DNA of 64,000 nt from Ailanthus altissimus (GCA_946807835.1 OX327711.1:16031501-16095500), one strand, 5' to 3'. Positions 11,418 to 25,089 are shown, numbered from the stretch's first letter. The notes: generated by a model from the letters alone, not told the origin. Translations and numbers: made by a program.

Positions 11418-13422
11418 TGATAAGTACAGACCCAAGCTCTCTTTAGAAGTTGAGATGGATCCTGCGATAACATAGGACTAAAATATTTGTACTCATTATA
11501 TTTGATATAACGAAATTACATGCCTCAACAAAAGTATATATAAATAAATAAAATGTAACATTTATGCAACTATGGGTGTAATGGTCAAACCTCCAAATGC
11601 GAAGTACAAATACATTATACGAGTCCTTGTGACATTAGAGGCTGGAGGATAGAAACAAATATATAAACCTAAAATTCTTAGCTCCCAGCCAAAGGTCAAA
11701 GGTGGTTGGAGACTAAAAACAAGGTAATTAACCAAATATCCTTAGCAAGCAACCGAAAGCCAACTAGCTTGGAAAGGAAAGAAAAGAAATACCTAACTGG
11801 ATTGGTATCTCCTCCCAAGAACTAGTAATAAAGAAACAAGGCAAGAATTTATATTTCTTCAGTTTTTTCATATGTTTCTACTATATTTCTAACTCTCAAT
11901 GATCGAGAGAGCTATCTAAAAATACTGGCTTGAAGAAACATTCAATCGAAATTAGTTTATAGCAGTGACATGTTAGGTGATTGATTTTTTTATTTAATCC
12001 TCCTAAGAAGGATAGTTTATAAATATAAATGAGATAACCCTTATTTGCATGAGATTAAACTTATCATAATCAATTCGAATAAAGGTTGTTATTCCATAAG
12101 AAATTAAGTAAGGCCTTCAAGAAATATTCCCTCTTAATCATGGGTTTGGAACAATGATTCGATTGATGATAAAGAAAGAGTAAAATAAAGAAAAAATAGT
12201 AAAACATTGGTGAACTTATAGCTCAGTAAGTTGACATAATTGTAAAAATATTATATACTTTATAAAAATATATACTAATAATAATGTTTTCTTAATAAGA
12301 ATGTATTAAAGAGTAATATTGACGTATTACAAGTCTGAATCATAAAAAGATATAAAAATGTACTCTAAATAAACATAAAATATATATTGATATCATAAAC
12401 TTTTATAAAATCTATTATAAAGCTGAATATAATAATGTAAATCTATAAACATGTAGTAAATACATAATGAAAATCACATCAAACTTGTACCCGAGGTAAA
12501 GCTAGTCTCACTTGATAGAGTAACTCATGCATAAGTAGAGTGAGGAATCTAGTCTCATTCAATAAAATACTGCACTGCTGGGACATAACAAAATAAACTA
12601 ATCTAACGCATATATAGAGCAAACTTAATTAAAATGGAAGGAATGCAACTAGTGGTTTAAAAACTAATGCTATATAATATTTTATAGAAGCATAATTATT
12701 TTAAAATAAATATTTTTGTACTGAACGTAATCATAAGCTATATTATAATAAATTTTGAAAACATTTCTAAATATATTAATTAGCATAAATATTTATCTAT
12801 CTAAAAATAAATTCGATAAATTGTAATCAAATCATAAACTATTTTATTAAAAATATATAAAATATATATTATTCCACTCATAAAAGTAGGCTAATTCTAA
12901 GCTGGGACGGGTTTCTAAAGTCTATCAACTATTGATGTGTTTCCTAAATTATAGGGTGATAAAACATATTATTAGTACCAATACGTATCATAAATACTAA
13001 AACATTTTTATTTTAATATAGTAAAATTGTTATTTGTTGAATCACTAGGTACCAATCTCACTACTCAAACTCATTTCCTGTATTTCTTCTCTTTTTTTTT
13101 TTTTTTTACTTTTCTATTATCCTCTTAGTCACTCTATTTTTTTTCCTTCTCTCTTTCTATTCTTCTTTTCGTTTCCTATGATTTCTCATTGGTTTAAACT
13201 TTTGCTTTTTCCTCTCGCATGCTAAATGAAACAATATATATAGGTGGCCACCACTTGACTATTTTTATTTCATATTTTATTCCCTTTTTTGTTACAACCT
13301 TCTTTCTATACGCCACACATATGTATTACAATTTTTCCCTTTTTTCTAAGAATTTTATTCTTAAAACTCACATACTTGTCTAGAATAAATAAGGATATTA
13401 AGTTCTTATCCGATCCTCACAC
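11418..13422 (-). repeat. 3' LTR of the Tekay/Del-like element
   Basis: The right end reads TGTGAGGATCGG on the minus strand at 13422, directly after a purine-rich tract (AAGAGGATACATGGGAG, 13440-13423). The left end at 11418 is the complement of a CA terminus. Much of it matches 3805-4545. The exact ends are inferred, since no second full LTR of this element is in the window. Confidence 0.55.
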
Positions 13423-13479
13423 TCCCATGTATCCTCTTACACTACATAAATCCTCTATAAAAATTTAACTAACAAATAA

Positions 13480-14480
13480 TCTTATTACATAATACTTGTT
13501 AATGATAGTTAAATATTTGAATAAGCTCTCTGTCATAGGTTCAAGTCTACTATCAACTAAAGTGGTTGAATATCTACAATATGAAAAAGGTCAAGTATAT
13601 ACTTTCGTATGAAACACATCATGAATGCAGACAACTTATGTGGTAATGCTAAGCGGTAAGCCACCATACTAACCTTTTCAATAATCTCGTATAGCTTAAT
13701 ATATCGAAGACTCAATTTCTTTGTCTGCTAAAATAAAGTATACCTTTTCTTGGAGAAATTCATAAAAAGACTCTATAACCTATTACAAACTTAAGATGCT
13801 TGCAACATTTATTTATATAAATTTTATGTCTATCGTAAATAGCCTTGAGTCTATCTTTATAATTTTGATCTTCTCTCTAATGGCATGAATAATCTCTAGA
13901 CTCAACTATTTCTTCTCTTCAACCTCATTCCAAAAAGCTAGAGTTCTACATTTTCTTATGTATAAAGCCTCATAAGGAGCCATTTGAATAATAGACTGGA
14001 AACTTTTATTATAAGCAAACTCTATCAATAAAAAAATGATCATCCCAATTTTTCTTAGGCTACAACACACAGGCTCTAAGCATGTCTTTTAATATATGTA
14101 TAGCTCTTTCCCCATATGTTTAAGGACAAAACGTTATGCTAAAATTTAACTTGGTGCCCAAAGCCATCTGTAAGTTAGGCCCAAATCTAGAAGAGAATCG
14201 AGAAACTTTATCTGATAAAATAGACACTCGAACACTACATAACCATACAATCTCACTTATATACAAAGAAGCCAACTTGTCTAATGAATATGAAACATTA
14301 TAAGGTAGAAAATGAGCATACTTTGTGAGTCAATTAGCAATCACTCAAATACTATCATGACCATTCCATATACATGGAAGCCCAACAACGAAATCTATAT
14401 TGATATGTTCTCATTTCCACTTAAGAATTAAAAATGGCTTAGATAATCCTACTGGCCTATGATGTTATACTTTAACCTGC
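13480..14480 (-). pseudogene. Ty3 integrase remnant with C-terminal tail
   Basis: The minus strand at 13700-13480 translates to VAYRLALPHKLSAF and then a FIRKYILD-like stretch. This is the post-integrase tail found in Tekay/Del elements, where the usual wording is of the type VAYRLALP..L..IHNVFH. More fragmentary integrase-core frames lie between 13900 and 14480. Several in-frame stops are present, so the frame is dead. Confidence 0.6.
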
Positions 14481-15559
14481 TAACAAATCAAGTAATGATA
14501 TACAAACTCTGTAACCTTTTTTCATACCTGTCACTAATAATGTTTTCTGTACGATATATTTTAGTATTGCTAAGTTATATAGCATAAGTTGAATTATGAC
14601 CTTTCTTAACTCTAAGTTATTTAGAACAAAAAGACTATTACCCATAACTAATGTCTCATCATATTTCAACAATAAATTAGTCCATATTCCATCTTTTACT
14701 TATCGCTTAAGTTTAACTATTTTAGGTTCTTGATCTTATATTTTTCGAATCTAATCAATCAATATAGGTTTAACCTAAAATTATGGTAGAAGAACTCCAT
14801 ATTCATCTATTGACAATTCAACTCTTGTATATCTCAATTCAACCAGTGGTGAAAGATAAGTCACTCTCAAATGAGCTAAAGAGTTAGAAGATTTCCTGTT
14901 GAGTGCATATGCTACCAAATTAGCCTTGTCTGGATAATAGTTAATAGTACAGTCATAATCCTTAATCAGCTCTAACCATCTTTATTGTTTCGGACTCACG
15001 TCTTTTTATGAGAACAAATATTTCAAACTCTTGTGATCACTGAAGATCTAACGTATAACTCTATATAAATAATATCTCCAAATCTTCAGTGCAAACATTA
15101 CTACCACCAATATTAAATCATGGTTAGATAATTCAATTTATGCTTGTTAAGCAACCTAAAAGCATAGGCTATTACATTCCCATGCTACATCAATACATAA
15201 ACCAATCCTTGTATAGAAGCATCATTATAAATTATAAATCCTTCGATGCCAATGAAAGTGTAAGAACATAAGCTGAAGTCAATCTCTTTTTAAGTTATTG
15301 AAAACTACCTTCACATTCATCAGTCCACTTAAACTTTACATTTTTTTTGGTCAACTTTATAAGTGGTGCACTAATTTTGGAGAAGTCTTTAACAAACCTC
15401 CAGTAATAACCTACTAGACCAAGAATACTTTTAATGTATGTCACATTAGCTGTTCACCACAGCTTTAATTTTTGTAAGGATTTATATAAATTCCATCATT
15501 TAATATCACATGCCCTAAAACTATAACTTTATCGAGCCAAAACTAACATTTTTTAAACT

Positions 15560-15900
15560 AAGCCTATAACTTTTTATGCCTTAAAGTATGTAATATTATC
15601 CTTAAATGCTCTACATGCTTAATTATACTCCATGAATATATAAGGATGTCATCAATAAATACTATTGCAAACCAATCAAAATAGGGATGGAACACCTTAT
15701 TCATAAGATCCATGAATGCAGTTAGAGCACTAATCAACCCAAATGACATTACTATAAACTCATAATGTTAATATCCAGTTTTGAAGGAAGTCTTAGACAT
15801 AACAGTATCTCTAATCTTTAACTAATGATACCCTGACCGTAGATCAATCTTTGAGAACACATTTACACCCAATAATTAATCAAATAAATCATCAATCCGA
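15560..15900 (-). pseudogene. Ty3 reverse transcriptase remnant
   Basis: Minus-strand translation shows, in order, VFSKIDLRSGYH, MSFGLISALTAFMDLMN and FIDDILIYS. The last is the YxDD-type catalytic box of Ty3 reverse transcriptases. The 61-codon frame 15749-15564 is the longest intact piece. At least two stops occur in the 110 codons before it. RNase H-like fragments continue leftwards to about 14900. Confidence 0.85.
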
Positions 15901-16859
15901 GAGAGTGGGCACTGGTGGAGTATAGTGACTTTATTTAACTCTTGATAATCAATGCATAGTCTTAAGGTTCTATTCTTTTTACCAAACAATATTTGTGCTT
16001 CCATCATGACACATTAGGTCTGATGAAACCCTTATCTACCAATTCTTGTAAATTAGTCTCAACTCTTTTAACTCTGAATGGGCTATTTTGTACATGTCTT
16101 TAAAGATAAAAGCTATGCTTAGAACCAAATCAATACCCAAATCAATCTCTCTATTTAGTGGGAAACTTGAAAGGTCTTTTAGAAATACATTTGAAAAATC
16201 TCTAACCACAAAATATCTTCCAATTTAACTTCATTGAATCTAGTATCAATGACATAAGCCAAAAAAGGTTAACATCATTTCTCGAGCAACTATCTAATAG
16301 TTATAGTAAATATAGCACAAGATGAAAAAAACTTGTTGCTCTCCACAAAAATTAATATTATGCTCTCTATGTCTTCTAAAAGGTTACCTCTTTCCAAAAA
16401 AATATATATGATAGCTTGGTGATTAGCTAACTAGTCCATCTTAAGTATGGCATCAAAGTCATGTATATAAAAAAGAACTATATATGCTACTACCATACTA
16501 CTACCTACTCTGATAACACATCCCTGAAATACACTCTCAACTAACAATGATTCTCCAACCAATATGGCTACTACCAAGCTATAATTTAAGGGTTTTAACT
16601 CTCTATTCTCATGTATAACAAAACTTTGAAAACAAATGGGGCAGCCTATGTCTTCTATTGGGTCATAGAAAATACACGTGTTTGCATACTAGGTCAGTTT
16701 GGTTGATCCCTTTGTAAATCTCTACTTTCTTCTAAAGTTATAGGTGGTACATTAGCACTAGAAATAGGTTCTTCTGTTTAGGATTCTATCTGTCTTTAGA
16801 TATGGCTACCATTAACTTGGAAACCTTGAGAAGTTATACCTCGTACTGAGCTGCTAAAA

Positions 16860-16990
16860 TGGGACAATTTCTTCTTAAATGTCCAGTCTATTCTCAATTA
16901 TAATAATCTGTGGAATCCTTCAAACACTATCCTTTATGATACTTACTACATATGAAACATTAAGGGTACTTGTTTACATTACTACTACTA
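16860..16990 (-). pseudogene. Gag zinc-knuckle remnant
   Basis: The minus strand encodes CFICSKYHKG followed by a stop and C, and shortly after it a second knuckle-like string ending TGHLRRNCP. Two tandem CCHC knuckles of this type close the gag of Tekay/Del elements. Stops interrupt both. Confidence 0.6.
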
Positions 16991-17019
16991 TTCTACTGGC
17001 TACTACCCAAAGGCTATTA

Positions 17020-18550
17020 ATTTAAACTCTTTTAAATTAGATCTAAACTCCTTCAGATCTATAATATTTGAAAAAGTAACAAGCTTGGTATCATATAATT
17101 AATTATTTGATTTATTATAAATGTTTAGTATATAAATATTAAACAATTAATATTCATATAACTTGGAATGGCAAATAAAAACTAACTCCAACAACTTTTA
17201 CTTACTCTAATGTCATTCTCAATAATATCTAATACCTATCGACTCTATATGTTTCTTAAACACCCTAGAATTTAAAGCCTTTAGTAAATGGATCTACTAT
17301 ATTATCTATATAATCTACTTTAGAAACTATTATATCTCTTCTAGCCAAGATTTCTCTAATTATGTTTCACTTCATATGTTTATAGTTTTTGTGTGCCATT
17401 GGCTCTTTGACTTAAGCAATTGCCCCATTATTGTCACAAATAGTGGGATAAGATTCACTGAACTTAGGACTATCTCGAGCTCTATGATAAACTTACGTAT
17501 CTATACTACTTTCATTATAGATTTTGAAGTTACAATATATTTTGCCCCTATGGTAAAATTAATTGTAAATACTTGCTTGAAACTCTTTCAACTGACTGCA
17601 ACACTATTGAGAAGAAACATATATCTAGGTGTAGATTTTTTATCGTTTGGATTAAACTAAAAGCCTGAGTTAGTGTATCATTTCACTTGTAAGTCACCAT
17701 CTCTATAAATCAGAAACTTAACCTTTGTACTCTTAAGTATTTCAAGATATGTTTCATGACTACCAATGGTTACTACCTAGATTAAATTGATACCGGCTCG
17801 TAATATTTATAACCATAAGATGTCAAGTCTCATATATAACATGGTATACATCAAGCTACCAACAGTTAATATATGTGATATTTCAGACATTCTAACCCTT
17901 TCATCTTCCTTCTAAAAACACATCCTCGTAGAAAAGATGAATGTCATATTTAAAAGGTACATTAATTATCTTACAGTTACTAAAGTTATACCTTTCAAGA
18001 ATATTTTCTATATACGAGGATTGAGAGAGTCCTACCAACCTTCTAACTCTATATCTATAAAACTTTCTACCCAATATACAGGAAGCATCTCCAAAATCCT
18101 TTGTAAGTTTACCTAGTATCCAATCCTCACTAAATACTTGTATACCTATACAAAATTTTGCTAAACCTATGTTCTACTAAGACTAATTATCTAGACAATC
18201 TAGATATAGACACACATTATTTTAAAAGAAATATCAGTCGAGCCATTTCAGCAACCATAGATCAAGAATATATTGTATAATGGCATTTCTTAGCACAATT
18301 TATAACTCCTTGCAGCTATGTCATTATTAATATATTCCCAGGTCTTTGTACTTATTTAGACAAGACTCTAACGATTAGAATTGCTAACTCTTAGTGCTAA
18401 ACTCCTTTAGATCTATAATGTTTAGAAAATAACAAATTTGGTACCATATGATTAATTACTAATGATTTATTATGAAAATTTTATTATAAATATTAAATAA
18501 ATAATATTTATATCAAATTAGCATGACACATAAGCACTAACTCTAACATA
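17020..18550 (-). mobile_element. Ty1/Copia deletion derivative (LTR piece, RT, RNase H, LTR start)
   Basis: On the minus strand an LTR beginning TGTTAGAGTTAG at 18550 runs to about 18090 and is joined directly to the end of the reverse transcriptase and the RNase H (about 18090-17200). A second LTR start (TGTTGGAGTTAG) follows at about 17193 and is cut at 17020. The two LTR starts are clearly homologous to each other and to 4680-5100. Gag, integrase and most of the reverse transcriptase are therefore missing, replaced by a join between LTR and pol. Confidence 0.7.
17200..18090 (-). pseudogene. Copia reverse transcriptase end plus RNase H remnant
   Basis: Minus-strand translation gives RRLVGLSQSSYIENIL (near 18030), VGSLMYTMLY-like wording (near 17840), ICDNNGAIA (near 17430), KHMK and then NIVDPFTKG (near 17300). 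This is the standard order of the thumb region and RNase H of plant Copia elements, where the last motif is usually DxxTK. Scattered stops make it a pseudogene. Confidence 0.8.
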
Positions 18551-18562
18551 TATGCTACTCTC

Positions 18563-18912
18563 ATGAGGAGGATAATCGATATAGGCAAACTTATAAAAGA
18601 AAGCTTCTTCCATAACATTCGCTACATAAAGATGAGCTTCTATTGCCCATCCTTGATCATTGCATTATATGCCCATGATAGAGTTCAGTGGGCACCTACA
18701 GAAGACTTATTACATATAGGCAAGAACTTAACAATAATAGCATATCACAGATTCAAGATGGAGATGAGCAGCAAGAGCCTAACCCAGTAGCTCTAAGACA
18801 GCATACTTTTCCAGCTGCACCTTCATCTTCCCAATCACATACTATATAACAATGTCTTGAACAACTGGTGATAACATTTACAAATCACTAGTACTGGTGT
18901 ATCCAGTAGGTA
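18563..18912 (+). pseudogene. Possible fragment of an Athila-type second ORF (plant transposon protein domain)
   Basis: The plus-strand frame from 18563 reads FYCPSLIIALYAHDRVQW and continues with charged residues, stopping at 18790. The PSLI-ALC pattern is typical of the putative plant transposon protein domain found downstream of pol in Athila-like elements. The fragment ends just before the LTR that starts at 18915. The match is short, so the call is weak. Confidence 0.35.
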
Positions 18913-18914
18913 GT

Positions 18915-20352
18915 TGATAAACGCATTTAATACATAATATTATATCTTTTGTAGCTTGATGTTTGCTTATTTTGAACATGAATATATGGCTTTTATATGT
19001 GTTAATATCATTTTATAGGTTTAAAGTTAATGAAGCTATTTAGGATAAAAATTCGAGGAAAATGTAAAACGTTGTAAAAAGGGAACCAAAATACTTAATT
19101 TAATTAGTAACAGTGAATAATCAAAGTGAACAGTGAATCGTAGCGCCACTATTCCACGTTACGGCCCTAATTTAAGCAGTAAGTTGAGGTTGCTACCTCA
19201 ATCAAATTTAACATTTATGCCCTAATTTGAAGCTATAAATTAGAACCTTTAAGCCATTTCTCATATCATCAAGAGCAGGCACAAAAACTACAAGAGAGAA
19301 AGGCTTGAACTCAAATTTGAATAAGATAAAAAATGCTTCTAAGGCTTCTTAAGGATTATTGAAGACATTTGAAAAATTAAAACCTTTAAGACACCTTCAA
19401 ATTTTGGTTTTCTCTTTTTCTTTTGCTTTTTTGTTTTGTTTAAAGTCTGTAATTGTGGATTTTATTTATATAAATATGTTTACATTTATGAATTTTTGAA
19501 AAATCTTAGTTTTATGCTTAGTTATGGTTGGGTTTATTTATGCTAAACAGTGAATTTTAGAGTTTGATGTAGCTTTGTTTAATGTATTTATGTTTTTTCT
19601 ATGCTTAATGCTTCTAATTGGTTGAAAAATAAATTGGTTATTGTTGATTTATTGATTAATGCTCGAGAGAGATTGACCTATTTATCGAATTTAGAAAATA
19701 TAGCCTTAAGTTTTTATTGAGTCGAGAGGCTAATAGCGCTTAGGTATCACCATGGTCTCTCAATGATTGAATATGGTATTCATTGAATGTTCAATGAATT
19801 GTATGAGAACACTTAAGTGTGATAATATGCTTGGGATCTAATTTGATGCTCAGGAGAAGTAATAAGATTAATCTTTGGTAATCAAGTTAAAGGTTATGTA
19901 ATGCATGTATAGGCAGACAAGTTAGATAAAAATATCAACTAGAATATGTATGCATAGAATCTCATTTAATGCTCAAGAGAGGTAATGAGATTAGTTTTAA
20001 CCCCTTGATTAATGAATTGAGCAAAATTATTAAATAGAAAGAACATAGGAAAAAGATAGTGAAATCAAGACCCTAAGATCCCATTTATTATAGATTTTCC
20101 ATTTCTAAAGATTATCAACGTTAATTATTGATGTTAATTGCTTTAATTAGTTTATTGTTTAATTTCCTTTAGTTTCCGTATATAATTGAAATTTAGAGTA
20201 GCTTAGATAAAATTGAGTTGCAAAAACTCATATTAGTTAGCATAAATTCAAAAGATCAAACCTTACGGAAATGATATTTACTCATTAGTTTATTACTACT
20301 CACAACCCGTGCACTTGCGGTTAATATTCGTATATGTTTAGTTTCACGAACA
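18915..20352 (+). repeat. 5' LTR of the Athila/Tat-like element
   Basis: It begins TGATAAACGC and ends CACGAACA (TG..CA), 1438 bp long. The primer-binding site directly downstream fixes the right end. The left end rests on the TG terminus and the change of sequence type there. Confidence 0.6.
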
Positions 20353-20358
20353 AATTTT

Positions 20359-20376
20359 TGGTGCCATTTTTGGGGA
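20359..20376 (+). other. Primer-binding site, tRNA-Asp type, degenerate
   Basis: TGGTGCCATTTTTGGGGA compares with TGGCGCCGTTGCCGGGGA, the form seen intact (on the minus strand) at 48808-48825. Five of 18 positions differ, four of them C-to-T or G-to-A, as expected from decay of methylated DNA. Confidence 0.65.
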
Positions 20377-22489
20377 TTGTAGATTTTGAATTTATGCTAA
20401 TATTATGGTTATGCAACTTAATCATAATTAAGGCATTTAGTTTCTTTTAAATTTTGCTAAGTTTAGGTTGGTGTGGTTGTTTTGAAAGTATAAAAGAATT
20501 GGTCATTTTGATGAAGATCAATAAGGTTCACACTTTCGAGCAAGTTTTTAGTTTTTGTCGAGCAAGCTCAAGATAAGGAAATTAAAGAAATAAATTGGCA
20601 AAACCATTAAGCAAACATTGAAGCATGAGATGGGAAGAGTGTTCTTTAGGCAAAACTTCTACAACATGCAACTTTACCCACCACAACCCTGGAAGAATTC
20701 TGACTAGGGACAATAAATCAAGTGCTTCTTGGGAGAGAACCCTAGTATATTTTAATTTTTAATTTCAAACTTAGTTTTTTTTTTAATGTTTATTTCTCTT
20801 TCTTGTAGAGTGCTGAAATAGCAAGTCAATACTATACAAAGCATGAAAAAAAGTAACGAAGGTAAAGCTAACAAAGTGCAGACCAAGGGAGCTAAAAACT
20901 GAAACAATTCTAAGCCTTGGCAGCAAGTTGGGGCTCCAACTCCACTAACCTAGGGCCACAACCCAAACACCTAGGAATTTGACACCCAAAAATTTAGGTT
21001 ATGGCATTGCAACCCTACTCATTCTAGGCTACAATGCCACTTGATTTCCCCTAGCAAAATACTTCCCCTTAACCATCTTTTAACACTTCCTCACTTCTTT
21101 CACTCTAACATAAACACTCCAAATGCCAAATCACCTAAGAATGTCACATTAAGAACATCAAACAATAAGGTTCAAAAGTGTGAATTCAAATTACAAGTTT
21201 TAGGAGGCATCACTTGAGGGCTGTGTACACTAACTCTAGCAATAATTTCAACCTCATGATCCCAATACTACCATGCTTTAAGCCATCATCTATTAGGGGA
21301 GTTTCGAGACCTTATTTTTTATTCTTACCATTAAGGACAATATCAAATTTAAGTTTGAGGGAGGTAAACACTTATCAGTATTTATTTACCACTTTTTGTC
21401 ATGCCTACTCTTTATGACTATTATTTTTAGCTATTTTGTTTTGCATGTTATATTTATTTTTGTTGTTATTCTTAGGTTGGTTGAATGATTAATAGTTAAT
21501 TATATGAAATGAAAGCATGATTTCAATTGATAATTTCTTGTATAAATAATAATTGTTATGATTGTTTGCTTGTTTAATCTAAGACAAGTTTGACCTCATT
21601 TAGTAATCACTTGACTATTGAGCATGTAATTTGAATCATCTAGTTATTATGCTTACTTATAGGACATTTATACAAATAAAAATACTTAAGGTCTTAAAAA
21701 CACACTAGAACTTATTTGAGTATTACTCAAGCCGAAATTATGGGGCACATATATCTATAAAATGGTTTTAGACCATCTTTGGATTAATTAAGCCTTTTAA
21801 GCCAACCATTGTATATTTTTCACCCCTAGTTACCGTAGTTGAGGCTAATAACCATTTTTCTTTGCTAACCACATTAATACATTAGTCATAAATTTAAATA
21901 TCCTTCGTAATGCCCATTATTCTATAAGCATAACATTCCTTTTAGACAATTATATAGATTTTTAAAAAATGAAAGAGTGAATTAAAGAAAGGTTATAGGT
22001 TTTGTTATGGATTATGGTTGTTCTAATATAGTAAAAGCTTAAGCTAAGGGATATAGTGACTTATATATATATAATCAAAAATCAAAAAATAAAAAATATT
22101 GTATAAAATGAATTTGCTATACCCCTAACTTAGAAAATGAAAAAGTTAAACAATAAAATAGCAAGGAAATCAAAGAAATAAGTTTGGAGGAAATCAGTTG
22201 AAAAATAAATAGTTCAATTTAATTAATCTCTAGAGGAATGTGTTTAGGGTGTGAATTGAGCCTAAAACTATATCCATTTTACCCTACCTTCACCCTAGCC
22301 ATACATCATAAGTTAGATAAAATCTTATTTGGTACTTAATTATGTGTATGCCTATGTTAGTGGAGAGTAATATAAAACAAGCTTATAGAATGTTATATAA
22401 ATAAAAATTCATAAACTATTTCATTGACTTATATGCATAAACAAATTCTAGTGCATGTGCCTAATGATACTAATTATACACACATGCAT

Positions 22490-23080
22490 CAAGTAAGTCA
22501 CTTGTGGGGTAAAGTTCATCATCAATCGAAAAAAGCTCATCATCAATCGGACCATATCTAATAAAGTCCGATTCATTCTCTCTGAAATATTATTGTGTTA
22601 AAGAGTTCTAGAAGACTATATTGAGCGAAAATCTCTTTCTCTTTCAAATAATTAATGATTTCATTACTCATGCATTTACTACCTCAATCTAATTGAAGGC
22701 ATTTAATAAACATATCGGTTTATTTTTCTACCTTCATTCAAAATTCTTTGAACACTTTAAAGGTTTTCGACTTGTGTTTCATCAGAAATATATACTTGTG
22801 TTGTGACAAATCATTGATAAAGACAACAAAGTATCAAAACCCACCCATAGCAGTATGATTCATTAGACCACATACATCACTATGTATTAGTTCCAATAAA
22901 TCAATGACCCAATGTCTAACACTTACAAAAGGAGATTTGATAATATTCTCTTAAATAGTAGATTCAGAATCTAGATAAGGTTTTATAAAAAGATCAAATA
23001 TCTAATCATTTCTAACTGGACGGGTTAGGCGTCTCGCTTCTAAATGTTCTAATCACATATGCCATAATTATGTATTATTT
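22490..23080 (-). pseudogene. Copia GAG-pre-integrase and integrase core remnant
   Basis: Minus-strand translation shows LWHM..LEHLEARRLTR, then LLELIHSDVCGLMNHT, YFVVFIND, KYIFLMKHKS, MSNEIINYLKE and MNRTLLDMVR. This is the familiar sequence of a Copia pre-integrase zinc region and integrase core (H..D..D-E). Stops and frameshifts fall between the pieces. Confidence 0.82.
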
Positions 23081-23479
23081 AAATTTTTTGATATATTTCT
23101 TCTATTCATTTGTGCATTCAAGATATTTCTTGTTATATCTAAAATATAATGGCGATTCATCAGCTGACATTCAACTAATAAAACATTATCTACATCATAT
23201 AAATACATATAACCATTTCAATATATACATGAAAACCTTTACTGTCCAACACAAGAAGGGATATAATCTATGTGATAATATTTGACACAAAATAACAATT
23301 ATATAATATCATAAACCTGCTAAAAGGAAAAAATAACTCAAAATTTCCAATAGCATTGACTTATAAAAAATCTCAATTTCCAACACGAAGCACTATTTCT
23401 CAATGCTATAATAGTATAACTTTTTTTTGACCCTGTAACATATTGCAAATTTGAGAATGATATGTGGTATCTAATACTT

Positions 23480-24322
23480 AACCAATACTAGTATCAAATG
23501 TCAATGATAGGTAAACATATACCTAAATGGTTCTTATTTACTGAGGTAAGATACTCTGGATAATTACGCTTCCAATGTTCTTCCTTACTACAATGAAAAT
23601 AATTTCCTTTATCTTTGTTCTTCTCATGTGGCTTGGATATCACGTCTTTGAAGATTTATAGGTGGTATCTATTTCTCCTTCTTCTTACCCTTAGACTTTT
23701 TAGAAGCCTTCAAGGCAGAAAATGAAGCACTATCTTAAATATAGAGGATTGCACCCTCTTTGTCTATGTTATTTTAAGCTATCTTCCATAAATTATCAAG
23801 CTCGACATAAATAAGATTCAACTTTTTTATATTAAAATTTATAATGAACTGAGTAAATAACCCTGACGGAGATGAGAGAATCAAATATTCCTTAAAGTAT
23901 TGTTTAAGATATGTCCATCGTCTTTAATTTCTTAATATACAATATCATCTTAAGTATATGGGACTCACTAAACTACCTTCTGCCAGTTGAGAGTGAAACT
24001 AGTTTGTCATCGAATAACCCCTTCAAATGAAGCATAATACTGCTTGCACTATCTATGTGCACATGCTCTATTCGAAGTTCAGTTGACATTAAGACTAGGA
24101 TATATGATTTGACATTCAAATCATCACCAATCCATTTCTAAAATGTATCAAGCTCTTCCAAAATAGCTTTATTAGAAACATGCTGGACATCTTCTAATTA
24201 ATAATATATCCAAGCTTTTTTGAATTTAAAACAAGTCTTTGATTCATAAATCAGTTAAAATAATTCTCTATACCTTTTAGTTAGTATGCATTAAGTATGC
24301 CTACCAACGAGTTACTTGCCAT
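23480..24322 (-). pseudogene. Copia gag remnant
   Basis: The frame starts MASNSLVGILNA on the minus strand at about 24322, a common opening of Copia gag proteins. It ends with a zinc-knuckle string (NYFHCSKEEHWKR) near 23600. Multiple stops are present. Confidence 0.65.
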
Positions 24323-24524
24323 TTTATCTTCAAAAGATAAAAGAAAAGATGTTAGCAGAACATGTCAAATTGTTAAAATGCTTTAGATCATTGATATAAC
24401 TATTTATATATTTTCAATCTAAAGACGTCCTCTCACTGCTTTATATTTTTTCATTAATCTCTTGAACGGAAAAATAAGCTTAATACTTTAAACTTTACAG
24501 TTAAAAGTAGACCAATTAGCATTT

Positions 24525-24830
24525 ACTCTAACCTCATGTTCTAGCAATATTGGTCTTTGTAAATCCAAGAGGTAGACAACTCTTATTAATTGCATTTCAT
24601 ACAACTCTTACCTCTGATCTTAAATGCACTTTATCCTCATGCTTTAGAAATATTGGGTAAGTATGCTTCAGATAAACTTACCAATAATTAAATATAAGTA
24701 CTAAAACTACCCTCACACTTTAGCAATATTTGACAATATGTTTGTTTATATCTACCTTATCTCATATTTAACCGACATAATCCAAACCACTTCAACTAAT
24801 CCCTTACGCTTTAGGAATATTGAAAAAGAC
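24525..24830. repeat. Degenerate repeat in the Copia leader (CTTTAGCAATATTG type)
   Basis: A phrase of the form TTTAGCAATATTG occurs at about 24533, 24640, 24717 and 24807, each after a C/T-A-C-rich lead. Spacing is about 77-107 bases, so it is an old, uneven tandem array. Confidence 0.5.
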
Positions 24831-25089
24831 TGAGGTGATCCATCTAGCATTGTATTGATAAAACGAATTATGTATAATACTTACTCATATTTTAATTTGA
24901 TTAAAAGAGATTTTAAAACCATTTGTATCTCATTAGGATAAAATTCTCAAATACATATTTATTTTATGCATACACAACTAACCCCCACTAGTAGAGCTCC
25001 TGGTACTTAACAATACAAATGATCACAATATATACAACAGTTGTATTATTGTATAATATAAACATCACATGCGGTTAAAATGCAAAATA

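Larger units (their letters stand above)
11418..17020 (-). mobile_element. Degenerate Ty3/Gypsy element, Tekay/Del-like, minus strand
   Basis: Read on the minus strand, the order is gag zinc knuckles (about 16990-16860), protease region, reverse transcriptase (about 15900-15560), RNase H region, integrase tail (13700-13480), a purine tract, then the 3' LTR (13422-11418). That is the gag-PR-RT-RH-INT order of Ty3/Gypsy. The wording of the reverse transcriptase and the integrase tail is closest to chromoviruses of the Tekay/Del group. Stops and frameshifts are frequent throughout, so it is dead. The 5' LTR is missing, because the element is cut at about 17020 by a Copia LTR. Confidence 0.8.
18915..22485 (+). 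mobile_element. Athila/Tat-like Ty3 element, 5' LTR and non-coding internal region
   Basis: An LTR (18915-20352) is followed after six bases by a primer-binding site for tRNA-Asp. The next kilobase has no recognisable gag. At about 21335-21370 a purine-rich phrase (AAGTTTGAGGGAGG) resembles the tract before the 3' LTR in Athila/Tat elements, but no second LTR follows. The remaining 1.1 kb is AT-rich and non-coding. It is either a non-autonomous derivative or an internally deleted copy. The right limit is set where Copia integrase sequence begins. Confidence 0.55.
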
